Source: Ruminococcus sp. (GTDB lineage Bacteria; Bacillota; Clostridia; Oscillospirales; Ruminococcaceae). From it: a stretch of 64,000 nt of DNA. The notes beneath the pieces are model-generated. The model saw only the letters and a list, made by a program, of their open reading frames with translations. It had not been told where the DNA came from and made no database searches. A program made the position numbers and the translations under genes. Of the stretch, positions 26,643 through 35,494 are shown piece by piece. Location of the stretch: NCBI GenBank assembly GCA_017960805.1, contig JAGCYM010000011.1, forward strand, positions 1 through 64,000, written 5' to 3'. Each line of letters opens with the position of its first letter. Position 1 is the first letter of the stretch.

Positions 26643-28028
26643 TTATTTGTTCTGAAGATACTCATCCATTGCAGCAGCAGCCTTCTTGCCGGCACCCATT
26701 GCAAGTATAACAGTAGCAGCACCTGTTACAGCGTCACCGCCAGCGTAAACGCCTTCCTTGGATGTAAGTCCATCCTCATCAGCGATGATACCGCCCCACT
26801 TCTGAGTATCAAGACCTGCTGTAGTAGCCTTGATGAGCGGGTTAGGAGAAGTACCGATTGACATGATAACACAGTCAGCCTTGATCTCAAAGAATGCACC
26901 ATCTATCGGAACTGGCTTGGCACGTCCGGAAGCATCGGGCTCAGAGAGCTCCATCTGCTGGCAGATAACGCCCTTTACCCATCCGTCTTCTGTAGCTGTG
27001 ATCTCTGTAGGATTGGTGAGGAACTTGAAATTGATTCCCTCTTCCATAGCATGCTCAACTTCTTCAGCACGAGCTGGAAGCTCCTTCTCTGTACGACGAT
27101 ATACGATAGTAACATCAGCACCAAGACGCTTAGCGCAACGAGCAGCGTCCATAGCAACGTTTCCGCCGCCTACGATAACTGCGCTTGTGCCAGCCTTGAT
27201 AGGAGTAGCACTGCCTTCTTTATAAGCCTTCATGAGGTTTATACGTGTGAGGAACTCGTTAGCAGAATAAACGCCGCTAAGGTTCTCACCAGGAATATTC
27301 ATGAATCTGGGGAGACCAGCACCGGAGCCGATGAATACGCTCTCAAAGCCCTCTTCCTTCATAAGCTCATCAACAGAAACTGTTCTGCCGACAACTGTAT
27401 TTGTCTCAACCTTAACGCCGAGAGCCTTGAGGCCTTCGATCTCCTTCTGAACGATAGCCTTAGGAAGACGGAACTCAGGGATACCATAGGAGAGAACTCC
27501 TCCGGCAACGTGAAGAGCCTCAAAAATAGTTACATCATAGCCCTTCTTGATGAGGTCACCTGCGCATGCAAGACCTGAAGGACCTGAACCAATGATAGCA
27601 ACCTTGTGGCCGTTTGAAGCCGGCTTCTCAACAGGAGCCTCGGGCTGTGCGTTATGCCAGTCAGCAACGAAACGCTCAAGACGACCGATAGCAACTGGTT
27701 CGCCCTTGATTCCGCGAACACACTTGCCTTCACACTGATTTTCCTGTGGACATACTCTTCCGCAGACAGCAGGAAGAGAACTTGACTGAGTGATTATCTT
27801 GTATGCCTCAGCAAAATTGCCTTCAGCAACCTGCGCGATGAATGCAGGGATATCTATCTGTACAGGACATCCTGTAGTACAGGGCTTGTTCTTGCAGTTT
27901 AGGCAGCGCTTAGCTTCATCAATAGCCTGCTCTTCAGTATATCCGAGTGCTACCTCTGAAAAATTCTTGTTTCTTACATCAGGTGCCTGCACGGGCATCT
28001 CATTTTTCTTCAAAGACATATTAGCCAT
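26643..28028 (-). CDS. nfnB: NfnB/GltD-like flavoprotein subunit (NADPH:ferredoxin oxidoreductase)
   Basis: Large subunit of the flavin-based electron-bifurcating NADH-dependent ferredoxin:NADP+ oxidoreductase, or a glutamate-synthase small-subunit homologue. An N-terminal Cys-rich region (CLNCKNKPCTTGCP, then CGRVCPQENQCEGKC) binds two [4Fe-4S] clusters. Two Rossmann motifs follow (GSGPSGLACAG for FAD, GGGNVAMDAARCA for NADPH). Length 461 fits NfnB. It lies two bases after the NfnA partner, which makes Nfn more likely than glutamate synthase. Confidence 0.9.
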   Translation of the reverse strand: MANMSLKKNEMPVQAPDVRNKNFSEVALGYTEEQAIDEAKRCLNCKNKPCTTGCPVQIDIPAFIAQVAEGNFAEAYKIITQSSSLPAVCGRVCPQENQCEGKCVRGIKGEPVAIGRLERFVADWHNAQPEAPVEKPASNGHKVAIIGSGPSGLACAGDLIKKGYDVTIFEALHVAGGVLSYGIPEFRLPKAIVQKEIEGLKALGVKVETNTVVGRTVSVDELMKEEGFESVFIGSGAGLPRFMNIPGENLSGVYSANEFLTRINLMKAYKEGSATPIKAGTSAVIVGGGNVAMDAARCAKRLGADVTIVYRRTEKELPARAEEVEHAMEEGINFKFLTNPTEITATEDGWVKGVICQQMELSEPDASGRAKPVPIDGAFFEIKADCVIMSIGTSPNPLIKATTAGLDTQKWGGIIADEDGLTSKEGVYAGGDAVTGAATVILAMGAGKKAAAAMDEYLQNK

Positions 28029-28029
28029 T

Positions 28030-28869
28030 TCACTTTACCTCCTTGAACAGATTGCACGCTTCTTCGTGAGCATGGCGCTCGAATGCCTTGTACATAGCAC
28101 CTCTTGCCATAGCCTCGTCGAAGTCGATGAGATGACCGTCAAACTCAGGACCGTCAACGCAAGCGAACTTTGTTTCGCCGCCAACAGTCAGACGACAGCC
28201 GCCGCACATTCCTGTTCCGTCAATCATGATCGGGTTCATGGAAGCAACAGTGGGAATCTCATATTCCTTTGTCAGACGACAGACGAACTTCATCATTATA
28301 AGAGGACCGATAGTGATTACTCTGTCATACTTCTCGCCGCTTTCGATAAGCTTCTTGAGAGCGTCAGTAACAAGACCCTTTTCGCCGGCTGTGCCGTCAT
28401 CAGACATCAGAACGAACTTGGAGCTTGCTGCTCTGAACTCATCCTCAAGAATAACGAGATCCTTATTTCTGAAGCCGACGATTGAGTGAACCTCAACGCC
28501 GAGCTCGTGAAGCTTCTTAGCTACAGGATATGCGATAGCACATCCAACACCGCCGCCTACAACAGCGACCTTCTTAAGGCCCTCTGTCTCAGTAGGACGT
28601 CCGAGAGGACCAACGAAGTCCTGTAAGCAGTCGCCTTCGTTCATATGGTTCAGCTTCTCAGTAGTGCCGCCAACTATCTGGAAAATGATAGTAATGCTGC
28701 CCTTTTCGCGGTCGTAATCAGCAACTGTAAGAGGAATACGCTCACCCTCGCTGTCTGTTCTAAGAATGATGAACTGACCGGGCTCAGCCTTCTTGGCAAC
28801 TCTCGGCGCATATATCTTCATCAATGTTACAGTAGGGTTGAGACTTTTCTTTTCAAGAATTTCAAACAT
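28030..28869 (-). CDS. nfnA: NfnA-like FAD/[2Fe-2S] subunit
   Basis: Small subunit of NfnAB, handling NADH through FAD and a [2Fe-2S] cluster. A ferredoxin-reductase fold (RIPLTVADYD for FAD, VAVVGGGVGCAIAYP for NAD) is followed by the cluster site with Asp218, Cys222, Cys225 and Cys237. Three Cys plus one Asp is characteristic of NfnA. Length 279 is normal. The complex balances NADH, NADPH and reduced ferredoxin in anaerobic fermenters. Confidence 0.9.
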   Translation of the reverse strand: MFEILEKKSLNPTVTLMKIYAPRVAKKAEPGQFIILRTDSEGERIPLTVADYDREKGSITIIFQIVGGTTEKLNHMNEGDCLQDFVGPLGRPTETEGLKKVAVVGGGVGCAIAYPVAKKLHELGVEVHSIVGFRNKDLVILEDEFRAASSKFVLMSDDGTAGEKGLVTDALKKLIESGEKYDRVITIGPLIMMKFVCRLTKEYEIPTVASMNPIMIDGTGMCGGCRLTVGGETKFACVDGPEFDGHLIDFDEAMARGAMYKAFERHAHEEACNLFKEVK

Positions 28870-28961
28870 TGTCTTTACCTTCTAACAAATGGATTTGCAA
28901 TGCGGGATCTTTCCGCGGAGGTCGCCTTTGACAGCGCGGATACAGGCATTACATAGCATAC

Positions 28962-28995
28962 GTGTTATTATAACACACATAAACAAAAAATTCAA
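28962..28995 (-). promoter_or_regulatory. nfnAB promoter with palindrome over -10
   Basis: Minus-strand TTGAAT (28990-28995), 17-base spacer, TATAAT (28967-28972). A perfect inverted repeat GTGTTAT-T-ATAACAC (28962-28976) covers the -10 box and may bind a repressor. A redox regulator such as Rex is a guess, because the sequence does not match the usual Rex site well. Confidence 0.6.
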
Positions 28996-29074
28996 GCATT
29001 TTCGCGTTTTTTAGCTGTATTCAGCCATTTATTTCAAACATTCGCTGAAAATGCGGTGCCGATAATGCTTCGGC

Positions 29075-30016
29075 TTATCTCATGAACTCCGCTTCATTAC
29101 GTGCTTCATAGAGCTTGTTTACCAGTGCGAGCTCACTTCCTGAAAGCTTTCTGCCAGCCGAATAGATAAGCATGTCTCGGAAACAGTTATCAGCGAATTC
29201 ACAATGCTTCTGCACCAGTCCGTATTTGCCGCAGAGGCTCTCCGGAACAGGAGAATCCAGCATAAACGAAGTCGGAACTGTAAGAAGAAAGTCAAGCGCA
29301 CTTCCGCGGTCAAACATATAGACACGTCTGACCTTGGTATCAACCGGCCGGTTCTGTTCAAACAGTTTTTCCACTGCTCCCGGAACATACGGCACAGCTT
29401 CATCGCCCTGAGCGACCTCGGCGTAATGTGCTGAAAGCTCACCATATGTAAGCCCGTCGTTTGCTGCGGGATGCTCAGCGGACATAACCGCAAGCGCCTC
29501 AAATTCCCAAAGGAGCTGGCTTTCGATGTTCTTCTCAGCGAGATAATCCGTAAAATACTTCTCATGCGCTGCATTGAAGCGGATTATTCCAAAGTTATAC
29601 CCGTTTTCACGGACATTCTCAATGGTTCTAATTGAATTGGTCTCACAAAAATAGACTTCCATGTCGTCAGAAGCATCCGACGCAGCAATAAACTCAGACA
29701 ATGCCTTTGAAATGTATCCCGCACGCGGTACGGAAATACGCATCTTGCGTTCTCTGGGCTTGTCAGGAGAACCTATCGCCTCCATATTGTCTATCTGCAT
29801 GAGTATCTGTTTTGCACAGGCAAGGAATTTAACGCCCTGATCAGTCGGTATGACACCCTTTGAGGTGCGTCTGAAAATTGTGATACCGAGAGAGTTCTCA
29901 AGTTCCTTTATTGCCTTGCTTAGGTTTGGCTGAGCCATGTAAAGGTTCTCAGCCGCTTGTGTGATAGAGCGTGTCTTTTCAATCTCTACCGCGTATTTAA
30001 AGTGCAGAGTATTCAT
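29075..30016 (-). CDS. LysR-family transcriptional regulator
   Basis: The N-terminal helix-turn-helix (SITQAAENLYMAQPNLSKAIKE region, residues 17-40) is typical of LysR regulators. A linker and a periplasmic-binding-like effector domain complete 313 residues. It lies 29 bases downstream of the acetyltransferase gene in the same direction and could be co-transcribed. It may also act on nfnAB, the next gene downstream, though that operon has its own promoter. The effector is unknown. Confidence 0.9.
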   Translation of the reverse strand: MNTLHFKYAVEIEKTRSITQAAENLYMAQPNLSKAIKELENSLGITIFRRTSKGVIPTDQGVKFLACAKQILMQIDNMEAIGSPDKPRERKMRISVPRAGYISKALSEFIAASDASDDMEVYFCETNSIRTIENVRENGYNFGIIRFNAAHEKYFTDYLAEKNIESQLLWEFEALAVMSAEHPAANDGLTYGELSAHYAEVAQGDEAVPYVPGAVEKLFEQNRPVDTKVRRVYMFDRGSALDFLLTVPTSFMLDSPVPESLCGKYGLVQKHCEFADNCFRDMLIYSAGRKLSGSELALVNKLYEARNEAEFMR

Positions 30017-30045
30017 AATAATCCTCTCTGTAAGTTATGGAACGG

Positions 30046-30696
30046 TTATTTACTCTTGTCAGCTTTCTTGACAGCGACTTTTTTCTCTTCCTTCTTCTGA
30101 TTGTCAGATGCAGGAGCTGCCTTTTCTTCCGCAGGCTTGTCATCACCGATCTTCTTCACGACCTTACATGGATTTCCTGCTGCAATCGTGCCTGAAGGAA
30201 TATCACTTGTAACAACGCTTCCTCCGCCGATAACAACATTATCGCCGATAGTGACGCCAGGCATAACACATACGTTTCCGCCTATCCAGACATCACTTCC
30301 GACTTTGATGGGCTTAGCATATTCAAGACCGCTGTTGCGCTGCTCTGCATCGATCGGATGAGCTGCTGTATAGAAACCGCAGTTCGGACCAATGAAGACA
30401 TTGTTTCCGAATGTTACCTCAGCGCAGTCAAGGATTACTAGATTGTGATTTGCATAAAAGTTGTCTCCGATTATTATGTTGTAACCATAATCACAGAAGA
30501 AATTAGGCTCAACTATAGTGTTTTCACCGCGAAGAGCGAGAAGTCTGTCAAGCAGACGAACCTTCTTCTGATAATCGTTGTACTCAATGGCGTTATACTC
30601 TGCACAGAGTTTCTTAGCCTTTACTCTGTCAGCTGTAAGTTCACTGTCAGATGAGAGATATAACTCTCCGGACTGCTGTTTTTCCTTTTCGGTCAT
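30046..30696 (-). CDS. Sugar O-acetyltransferase (Maa/LacA/NodL-like) with basic tail
   Basis: The start at 30696 is supported by GGAGGG six bases upstream. A left-handed beta-helix acetyltransferase with hexapeptide repeats (GDNFYANHNLVILD, IGGNVCVMPGVTIGDNVVIG) and catalytic His in YTAAHPID. Acetyl-CoA-dependent acetylation of maltose, galactosides or related sugars is the family role. The core ends near residue 180; an extra Lys/Glu/Ala tail of about 36 residues (KKEEKKVAVKKADKSK) is unusual and may be disordered. Confidence 0.88.
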   Translation of the reverse strand: MTEKEKQQSGELYLSSDSELTADRVKAKKLCAEYNAIEYNDYQKKVRLLDRLLALRGENTIVEPNFFCDYGYNIIIGDNFYANHNLVILDCAEVTFGNNVFIGPNCGFYTAAHPIDAEQRNSGLEYAKPIKVGSDVWIGGNVCVMPGVTIGDNVVIGGGSVVTSDIPSGTIAAGNPCKVVKKIGDDKPAEEKAAPASDNQKKEEKKVAVKKADKSK

Positions 30697-30798
30697 GTTA
30701 AACCCTCCATTCAATCATTAATTATATATGTCAGTTCTATTATTGAGCACTCTTTGCACGGATTCCGGATCTCATTGGAGAACCGAATCTTTTTTTAA

Positions 30799-31485
30799 TT
30801 ACATGGCAAATATCCAGAATAGTATGGCTGTAATAATTATAAATACTATTCTTGAGCCCACTCCTGCAAAGCATTTTTCTTTAGCTTCTTTGTATTCAGA
30901 TCCATATCTTCTTTCATCAAAGAACACCGTAGGTGCTGTCGGATCAATATACAAAGTACGCTCACTGTCCATTGAAGCGGGACTTAATGAAAAACGTCGT
31001 TCGCAGAGATGATAAGTCTTGCCGCTGAATTCAATCACATACTCAGGATCATAATAGAGTTCAGCAGATTTGTGTTCTTCTTCCTTGGTCGTGCGATAGA
31101 AAGGCATGATGACCTGTGCGGCATATGCGGTGGAATAGGTTATCTCCCCTGTTCTGACACATCTGCCGGTCACTCTTTCTGTACATCTCTCCCTTAGATA
31201 TGATATCTGCCGCTTAAGTGTGATAAGCGGAATGAAATAAGCTATAAGGCCGGTTATGGATGAAGCAAACAGAGCGCCGAAGAATACTTTGGGAGCAATG
31301 AACCTATACCCCATTCCGCCAATAATGAACGTTGCTATAAGTCCTCCGATTATCAGCGCAAAAGTTATAAATATCCATTTGTCATGGAGACTGTCCCTGT
31401 ATCTCAGCGGATCCACATCAGTGCCCGCGTAGGCTTTCAGTTCACTTATTTCCTTATTGCGTTCACGGTATTCTTTTTCATCCAT
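30799..31485 (-). CDS. DUF3592-like membrane protein
   Basis: A 228-residue protein with two central membrane helices (about residues 36-57 and 67-90) and a C-terminal helix (about residues 205-225). A soluble part contains a strand pattern (PEYVIEFSGKTYHL, ERTLYIDP) as in DUF3592-type proteins. A smaller relative lies at 59517-59984. It precedes the acetyltransferase gene. Function of the family is unknown. Confidence 0.65.
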   Translation of the reverse strand: MDEKEYRERNKEISELKAYAGTDVDPLRYRDSLHDKWIFITFALIIGGLIATFIIGGMGYRFIAPKVFFGALFASSITGLIAYFIPLITLKRQISYLRERCTERVTGRCVRTGEITYSTAYAAQVIMPFYRTTKEEEHKSAELYYDPEYVIEFSGKTYHLCERRFSLSPASMDSERTLYIDPTAPTVFFDERRYGSEYKEAKEKCFAGVGSRIVFIIITAILFWIFAM

Positions 31486-31517
31486 TTAATTGCTCCCCGC
31501 TCTTTTACGGGCGCTTC

Positions 31518-32702
31518 TTATCTCTTGCTTCCCTTGGATCCGAAGCTTCCACCCATTGAAAGAATGTTAGTGTCAAATGTGTAGTTTATCTTCGAAGACT
31601 GTCTGTGACGCTTCATAGCAAGCTGGATCATACGCTCGAGAAGCTCTCTGTATTTAACTCCCTTAGGCTCCCAGAGGTAAAATGCGAGTGAACCCGGGAT
31701 GGTATTTATCTCGTTTATATAAACCTTGTCTGAATCCATATCGATCATGAAGTCGATACGTGTAACACCGTTGCATCCGAGATAACGGAAAGCATCAACA
31801 GCGGTCTTTCTTATGAATTCATCCTGCTCAGGTGTAATGTCTGCAGGTATCTTTCTCTTGAGAGTAGCCATACCCTTGCTTCCACCCTTGCCGCCGCCGA
31901 CATATTTCTGCTCGTAGCTAAGGATATCGTCATCGCTTGCCTGTACAGGTTCTTCACAGACTGAAGCCTCAGCTGCCTCACTGTCGCCGAGAACAGAGCA
32001 GTTTATCTCCTTGAGGTTTGTTACACAAGGCTCTATGAGGATACGGTCAGCAAACTCAAATGCCTCTTCAATTGACTTTATAAGGCTGTCTCTGTCCTTG
32101 CCCTTGGAAATACCAACGCTTGAACCGAGGTTTATAGGCTTTACAATAACAGGATATCCGAACTTGCTCTCAACCTGAGCTACCATATCATCGATCTTTC
32201 CAAGATCAAATGATGAGAATCGGCAGCAGTCGAGAACAGGGAAGCCAGCATCCTTAAGGAGTATCTTCATTACGAATTTATCCATTCCTACAGCAGATGC
32301 GAGAACGTCACATCCGACATACGGAAGGTCGAGAGTCTGGAGATAGCCCTGAAGTGCGCCGTCTTCAACATTGGTGCCGTGAACTATCGGAAATGCAATA
32401 TCAACATCAGAAATGAGGTTTGAACCAAACTTCTTTATCTTCTGACGAATAAGCTGAACCTTGCCTTCGCTTCTGACAAATACACACTCTGTGCACTCTT
32501 TCAGAAGAGCCGGGATGTCCTTGAAGCTGTTGATATCCATCAGTTTCTCTCCGGTCCAGAACTCACTCTTCTTGGTCATATAGACAGGGATGATATTATA
32601 CTTCTCCTTGTCCATACTTGCCATGGCCTGAACTGCGGAAATGACTGATACTTCATGCTCAACGCTTCTTCCGCCGAAAATTACTGCAAGATTGATCTTC
32701 AT
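31518..32702 (-). CDS. ddl: D-alanine--D-alanine ligase family protein
   Basis: ATP-grasp ligase making the D-Ala-D-Ala dipeptide for peptidoglycan. Seen are the N-terminal FGGRSVEHEVSVISA, HGTNVEDGALQGYL, VKPINLGSSVGIS (ATP/substrate loop) and the metal-binding INEINTIPGSLAFYLWEP. Length is 394, somewhat above the usual 350-370. The omega-loop region reads KYVGGGKGGSKGMATLKRK. It lacks the Tyr typical of E. coli-type Ddl and the His of VanA-type ligases, so acceptor specificity is uncertain. It is the third gene of a hydrolase-murF-ddl operon. Confidence 0.88.
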   Translation of the reverse strand: MKINLAVIFGGRSVEHEVSVISAVQAMASMDKEKYNIIPVYMTKKSEFWTGEKLMDINSFKDIPALLKECTECVFVRSEGKVQLIRQKIKKFGSNLISDVDIAFPIVHGTNVEDGALQGYLQTLDLPYVGCDVLASAVGMDKFVMKILLKDAGFPVLDCCRFSSFDLGKIDDMVAQVESKFGYPVIVKPINLGSSVGISKGKDRDSLIKSIEEAFEFADRILIEPCVTNLKEINCSVLGDSEAAEASVCEEPVQASDDDILSYEQKYVGGGKGGSKGMATLKRKIPADITPEQDEFIRKTAVDAFRYLGCNGVTRIDFMIDMDSDKVYINEINTIPGSLAFYLWEPKGVKYRELLERMIQLAMKRHRQSSKINYTFDTNILSMGGSFGSKGSKR

Positions 32703-32752
32703 TGTTATTTCTCCTTTATATGAGCCTTTAGCGATCAGCTAACAGGTTATGA

Positions 32753-34423
32753 TTAATAGTTGTCCGGCAGATCGTTCTCTAAGAGAACAACCTTCTTCTT
32801 GTCGGTCTGGTATGAATTTGCCTTCGCGAGTGCGTCGTTAAGTCCATCAGCGACATAAACCTTTTCCATATCAAAGCCCGCGTCCTTGATTCCGTTATAT
32901 ATCGGCTGTGTCTGTGTTTTGCCTACAAGCACGATATAATCACATGACTTTGCGGCTTCCTGTCCGAATTCAAAGTTGAGCTCTTCCTGCTTTGCGCCAA
33001 GTTCAACCATTCCGGGAGTTACTAGTATACGGCACGCATCAAACAGTCCTAAAACTGCAAGAGCTGCACGGCAGCCGCTGGGATTTGAATTGTAGGCATC
33101 ATCAATATATGTTACTCCGCCGCCTTTGTCGAGAAGCTGTAATCTGTGAGGAACCGCTGCTATACGTTTTACAGGAAGCACGAGTTTTTCCATCGGAATG
33201 CCTGTCCCGCATGCGTAAGCAATAGCTCCGAGAAGATTCTGAACGCTGTGCTCTCCAAGAAGCTTTGTGACGAACTTGCATTTTTCTCCGTCAGGAGAAG
33301 TAACTGTGAACTCTGTACCTCTGTCGGATACTTTAACATCACTTCCGCGCCACATACTGCCTTCAGTCGTTCCGTAAGTAACAGCATTCGGGTACTCACC
33401 GATCTTTGCACGTATCAGCTCGTTGTCATAGTTGAGGTATATCTTGCCGCCGTTTGCCTTAACGCAATCAGCTAGTTCGAACTTTGTATTTACGACATTC
33501 TCAATTGATCCGAATGTCTCAAGATGCTGAGGGCCAACTGATGTTATGATACCATCATGAGGATTTGCGATCCCGCACAGCTCCTTGATTTCGTGAACTC
33601 TTCGCGCACCCATTTCGCAGATGAAGTATTCATGTGTAGGCTTAAGGTCACGACGAACTGTTATTGTAACACCCATGGGAGTGTTGAAACTCTCAGGGGT
33701 TTTCAGAGTCTCATACTGTGAAGAAAGAAGCTCACTAAGGTAGAACTTCATGCTGGTCTTGCCATAGCTTCCCGTAATTCCTACCTTATGGAGGTCAGGC
33801 ATCGAGGCAAGTTTCTTCTTCGCATCATTTATATACCAGTTGTTGATAGCTGTTTCTATCGGCTTGTTTATCAGATTTGACAGAGGAACGAGTATCGGAG
33901 TGAGATACAATCCGCAACCCACAATGATAAACGGCAGATTGTTTACGAAATGACCGTCAACTCTTTTTGAGGAGAAGAACGCAGCAATGAATATGGCAGC
34001 AATAAGAATAAAGAATGTTATCAGCATTCTCTTCACTCTTGCTGTATATTTGAATGGCTTTTTGAATTTCTTTCCAGGCTTATTAAGAAGCGCTATGAAA
34101 AAATTCAGTACACAGAGTGTATCTATAATGACCGCAGAAATCGCCATTGCTTCGCCGCTTCTTATAAACCCTTGAACTAAAGGCTTGTCATTCTCTATTG
34201 CAACCTTAACCGTATGATACGGAGGGAAACCAAGCAGAATAAACTGTATGAGGAAGAGTAATATCAGCGGAATATAACGCTTGAAATTCTTCTTCATCCA
34301 CCAGGAATGCTCAGGTGTTTTGTAGCCATTAAGCTGGAGCATATGGAATTCCCTCAAACCGAGGAATATTATAGCTAGTAAAGCTACTGCTGTAAAAAAC
34401 AGCCACAATAATAGATTCATCAA
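32753..34423 (-). CDS. murF: Membrane-anchored MurF (UDP-MurNAc-tripeptide--D-Ala-D-Ala ligase)
   Basis: Adds D-Ala-D-Ala to the UDP-MurNAc-tripeptide. A Mur-ligase core starts near residue 205 with P-loop GITGSYGKTS (about 215-224), CEMGARRVHEIKE and DDAYNSNPSG. The first 190 residues form a domain of about five membrane helices absent from ordinary MurF, which would tether the enzyme to the membrane. Total length is 556 against about 450. It lies directly upstream of ddl, whose product it uses, matching pathway order. Confidence 0.9.
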   Translation of the reverse strand: MMNLLLWLFFTAVALLAIIFLGLREFHMLQLNGYKTPEHSWWMKKNFKRYIPLILLFLIQFILLGFPPYHTVKVAIENDKPLVQGFIRSGEAMAISAVIIDTLCVLNFFIALLNKPGKKFKKPFKYTARVKRMLITFFILIAAIFIAAFFSSKRVDGHFVNNLPFIIVGCGLYLTPILVPLSNLINKPIETAINNWYINDAKKKLASMPDLHKVGITGSYGKTSMKFYLSELLSSQYETLKTPESFNTPMGVTITVRRDLKPTHEYFICEMGARRVHEIKELCGIANPHDGIITSVGPQHLETFGSIENVVNTKFELADCVKANGGKIYLNYDNELIRAKIGEYPNAVTYGTTEGSMWRGSDVKVSDRGTEFTVTSPDGEKCKFVTKLLGEHSVQNLLGAIAYACGTGIPMEKLVLPVKRIAAVPHRLQLLDKGGGVTYIDDAYNSNPSGCRAALAVLGLFDACRILVTPGMVELGAKQEELNFEFGQEAAKSCDYIVLVGKTQTQPIYNGIKDAGFDMEKVYVADGLNDALAKANSYQTDKKKVVLLENDLPDNY

Positions 34424-34473
34424 TAGTCTCCTTATCAGATATGGAATCTAAGTTTCTTCTGTATCTTTTTCTT

Positions 34474-35247
34474 TTACTCTTCTATTTTCATGAACGAGCA
34501 CATAACGCGGTTGAAAATGAACTGCTGCTCAAGGAAGGAGTAGTGCCCGGCATTCTCAAGCTTTACAAGGCCTGCATCCGGTATAAGCTTTTCCATCTTC
34601 TCTCCGTCTGAGAGAGGAGTAGCTGTGTCATTAACGCCCCAGACAAGAAGTGTCGGGCACTTGATATTAGGCAGATATGGCTCAAGGTCTTCATTTACGA
34701 CTTTTACCATTACCTGTCTCATCATAGGTGAAGCCGCTGCGTAATCAGCGCTTCCCATCTTCTTTCTGAAGTTCTCAAGTGCGTCAGGTGCGATCTTCTG
34801 GACAATCTTGGTTGAAAGAACCGCTTTGCCCATTTTATAATATCTTGTACGCCAGCTCTTTTTCTTGGTCTTGGGTGGCATTATGCCAGCGCTGTCAACT
34901 AAAATGACCTTTGTTACCTTGAAAGGGATATCGTTTCGGCTATGCATTTTAATTATAACTCTTCCGCCAAAGCTGTGGCCGAGAAGCATTACCTCGCTGA
35001 CTCCATATTCCTTTATGAAGTCAATCACAAACTCCACATAACGTCCTACATCCCATACTTCCTTCGGTTCATCGCTTTCACCGAAACCTGGCATATCCAT
35101 TGCTACGACTCTGTATTTCTTTGAAAGAAGGTCGATAAGGTTGGCAAAAAGCTTTATGTTGCTTCCCCAGCCATGCAGTAACACAATGAGGTCTCCCTCA
35201 CCCTTCTCCTCATAATTGATCTTGAGTCCGTTAATAGTTTTTATCAT
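34474..35247 (-). CDS. Alpha/beta hydrolase
   Basis: A 257-residue soluble hydrolase with oxyanion motif HGWGSN, nucleophile elbow GHSFGG (Ser about residue 93), acidic residue in VWGVNDTATP and catalytic His in NAGHYSF. The substrate is unknown; esterases, haloperoxidase-like and C-C hydrolases share this pattern. It heads the operon with murF and ddl, about 50 bases upstream of murF. A role in envelope metabolism is suggested only by context. Confidence 0.87.
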   Translation of the reverse strand: MIKTINGLKINYEEKGEGDLIVLLHGWGSNIKLFANLIDLLSKKYRVVAMDMPGFGESDEPKEVWDVGRYVEFVIDFIKEYGVSEVMLLGHSFGGRVIIKMHSRNDIPFKVTKVILVDSAGIMPPKTKKKSWRTRYYKMGKAVLSTKIVQKIAPDALENFRKKMGSADYAAASPMMRQVMVKVVNEDLEPYLPNIKCPTLLVWGVNDTATPLSDGEKMEKLIPDAGLVKLENAGHYSFLEQQFIFNRVMCSFMKIEE

Positions 35248-35272
35248 TTTCTATCTCCGTTTTGCTGTCTGT

Positions 35273-35342
35273 ATCATATAATATGATGTATGCGTGACCG
35301 CATATACATATTTATTATAGCATAACGGCTTTCTGCTGTCAA
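35273..35342 (-). promoter_or_regulatory. Promoter and structured leader of the hydrolase-murF-ddl operon
   Basis: Minus-strand TTGACA (35337-35342), 17-base spacer, TATAAT (35314-35319). The leader holds two inverted repeats: TATGCG/CGCATA near 35290-35305, and the perfect ATCATAT-A-ATATGAT at 35273-35287, just ahead of the RBS. They could be operators or RNA hairpins. Confidence 0.65.
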
Positions 35343-35430
35343 TTATTTTGATGTATTATTACAACAATTGCTTTATTGAGCTCAGAGCTGTTTTTTCAGC
35401 TAATTTAGCAATATATGACCAGCTTTTCAG

Positions 35431-35459
35431 TTGCTTTTTTTGAAGTAATATGGTATAAT
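35431..35459 (+). promoter_or_regulatory. Promoter of the subtilase gene
   Basis: TTGCTT (35431-35436), 17-base spacer, TATAAT (35454-35459). The start would lie about 30 bases before the ATG. Confidence 0.65.
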
Positions 35460-35494
35460 GAGATTGTTATTTTTATAACAGAAAAGGATTATTT

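Noticed and set aside
26643..28869. Assignment of the flavoprotein pair as glutamate synthase
   Set aside because: The adjacent partner is an NfnA-type ferredoxin-reductase subunit with the 3-Cys/1-Asp cluster site, and no large glutamate synthase subunit is present.
30750..30800. A GATTC/GAATC hairpin followed by a run of T on the plus strand
   Set aside because: No plus-strand gene lies upstream to terminate, and in the minus direction no T run follows; not called as a terminator.
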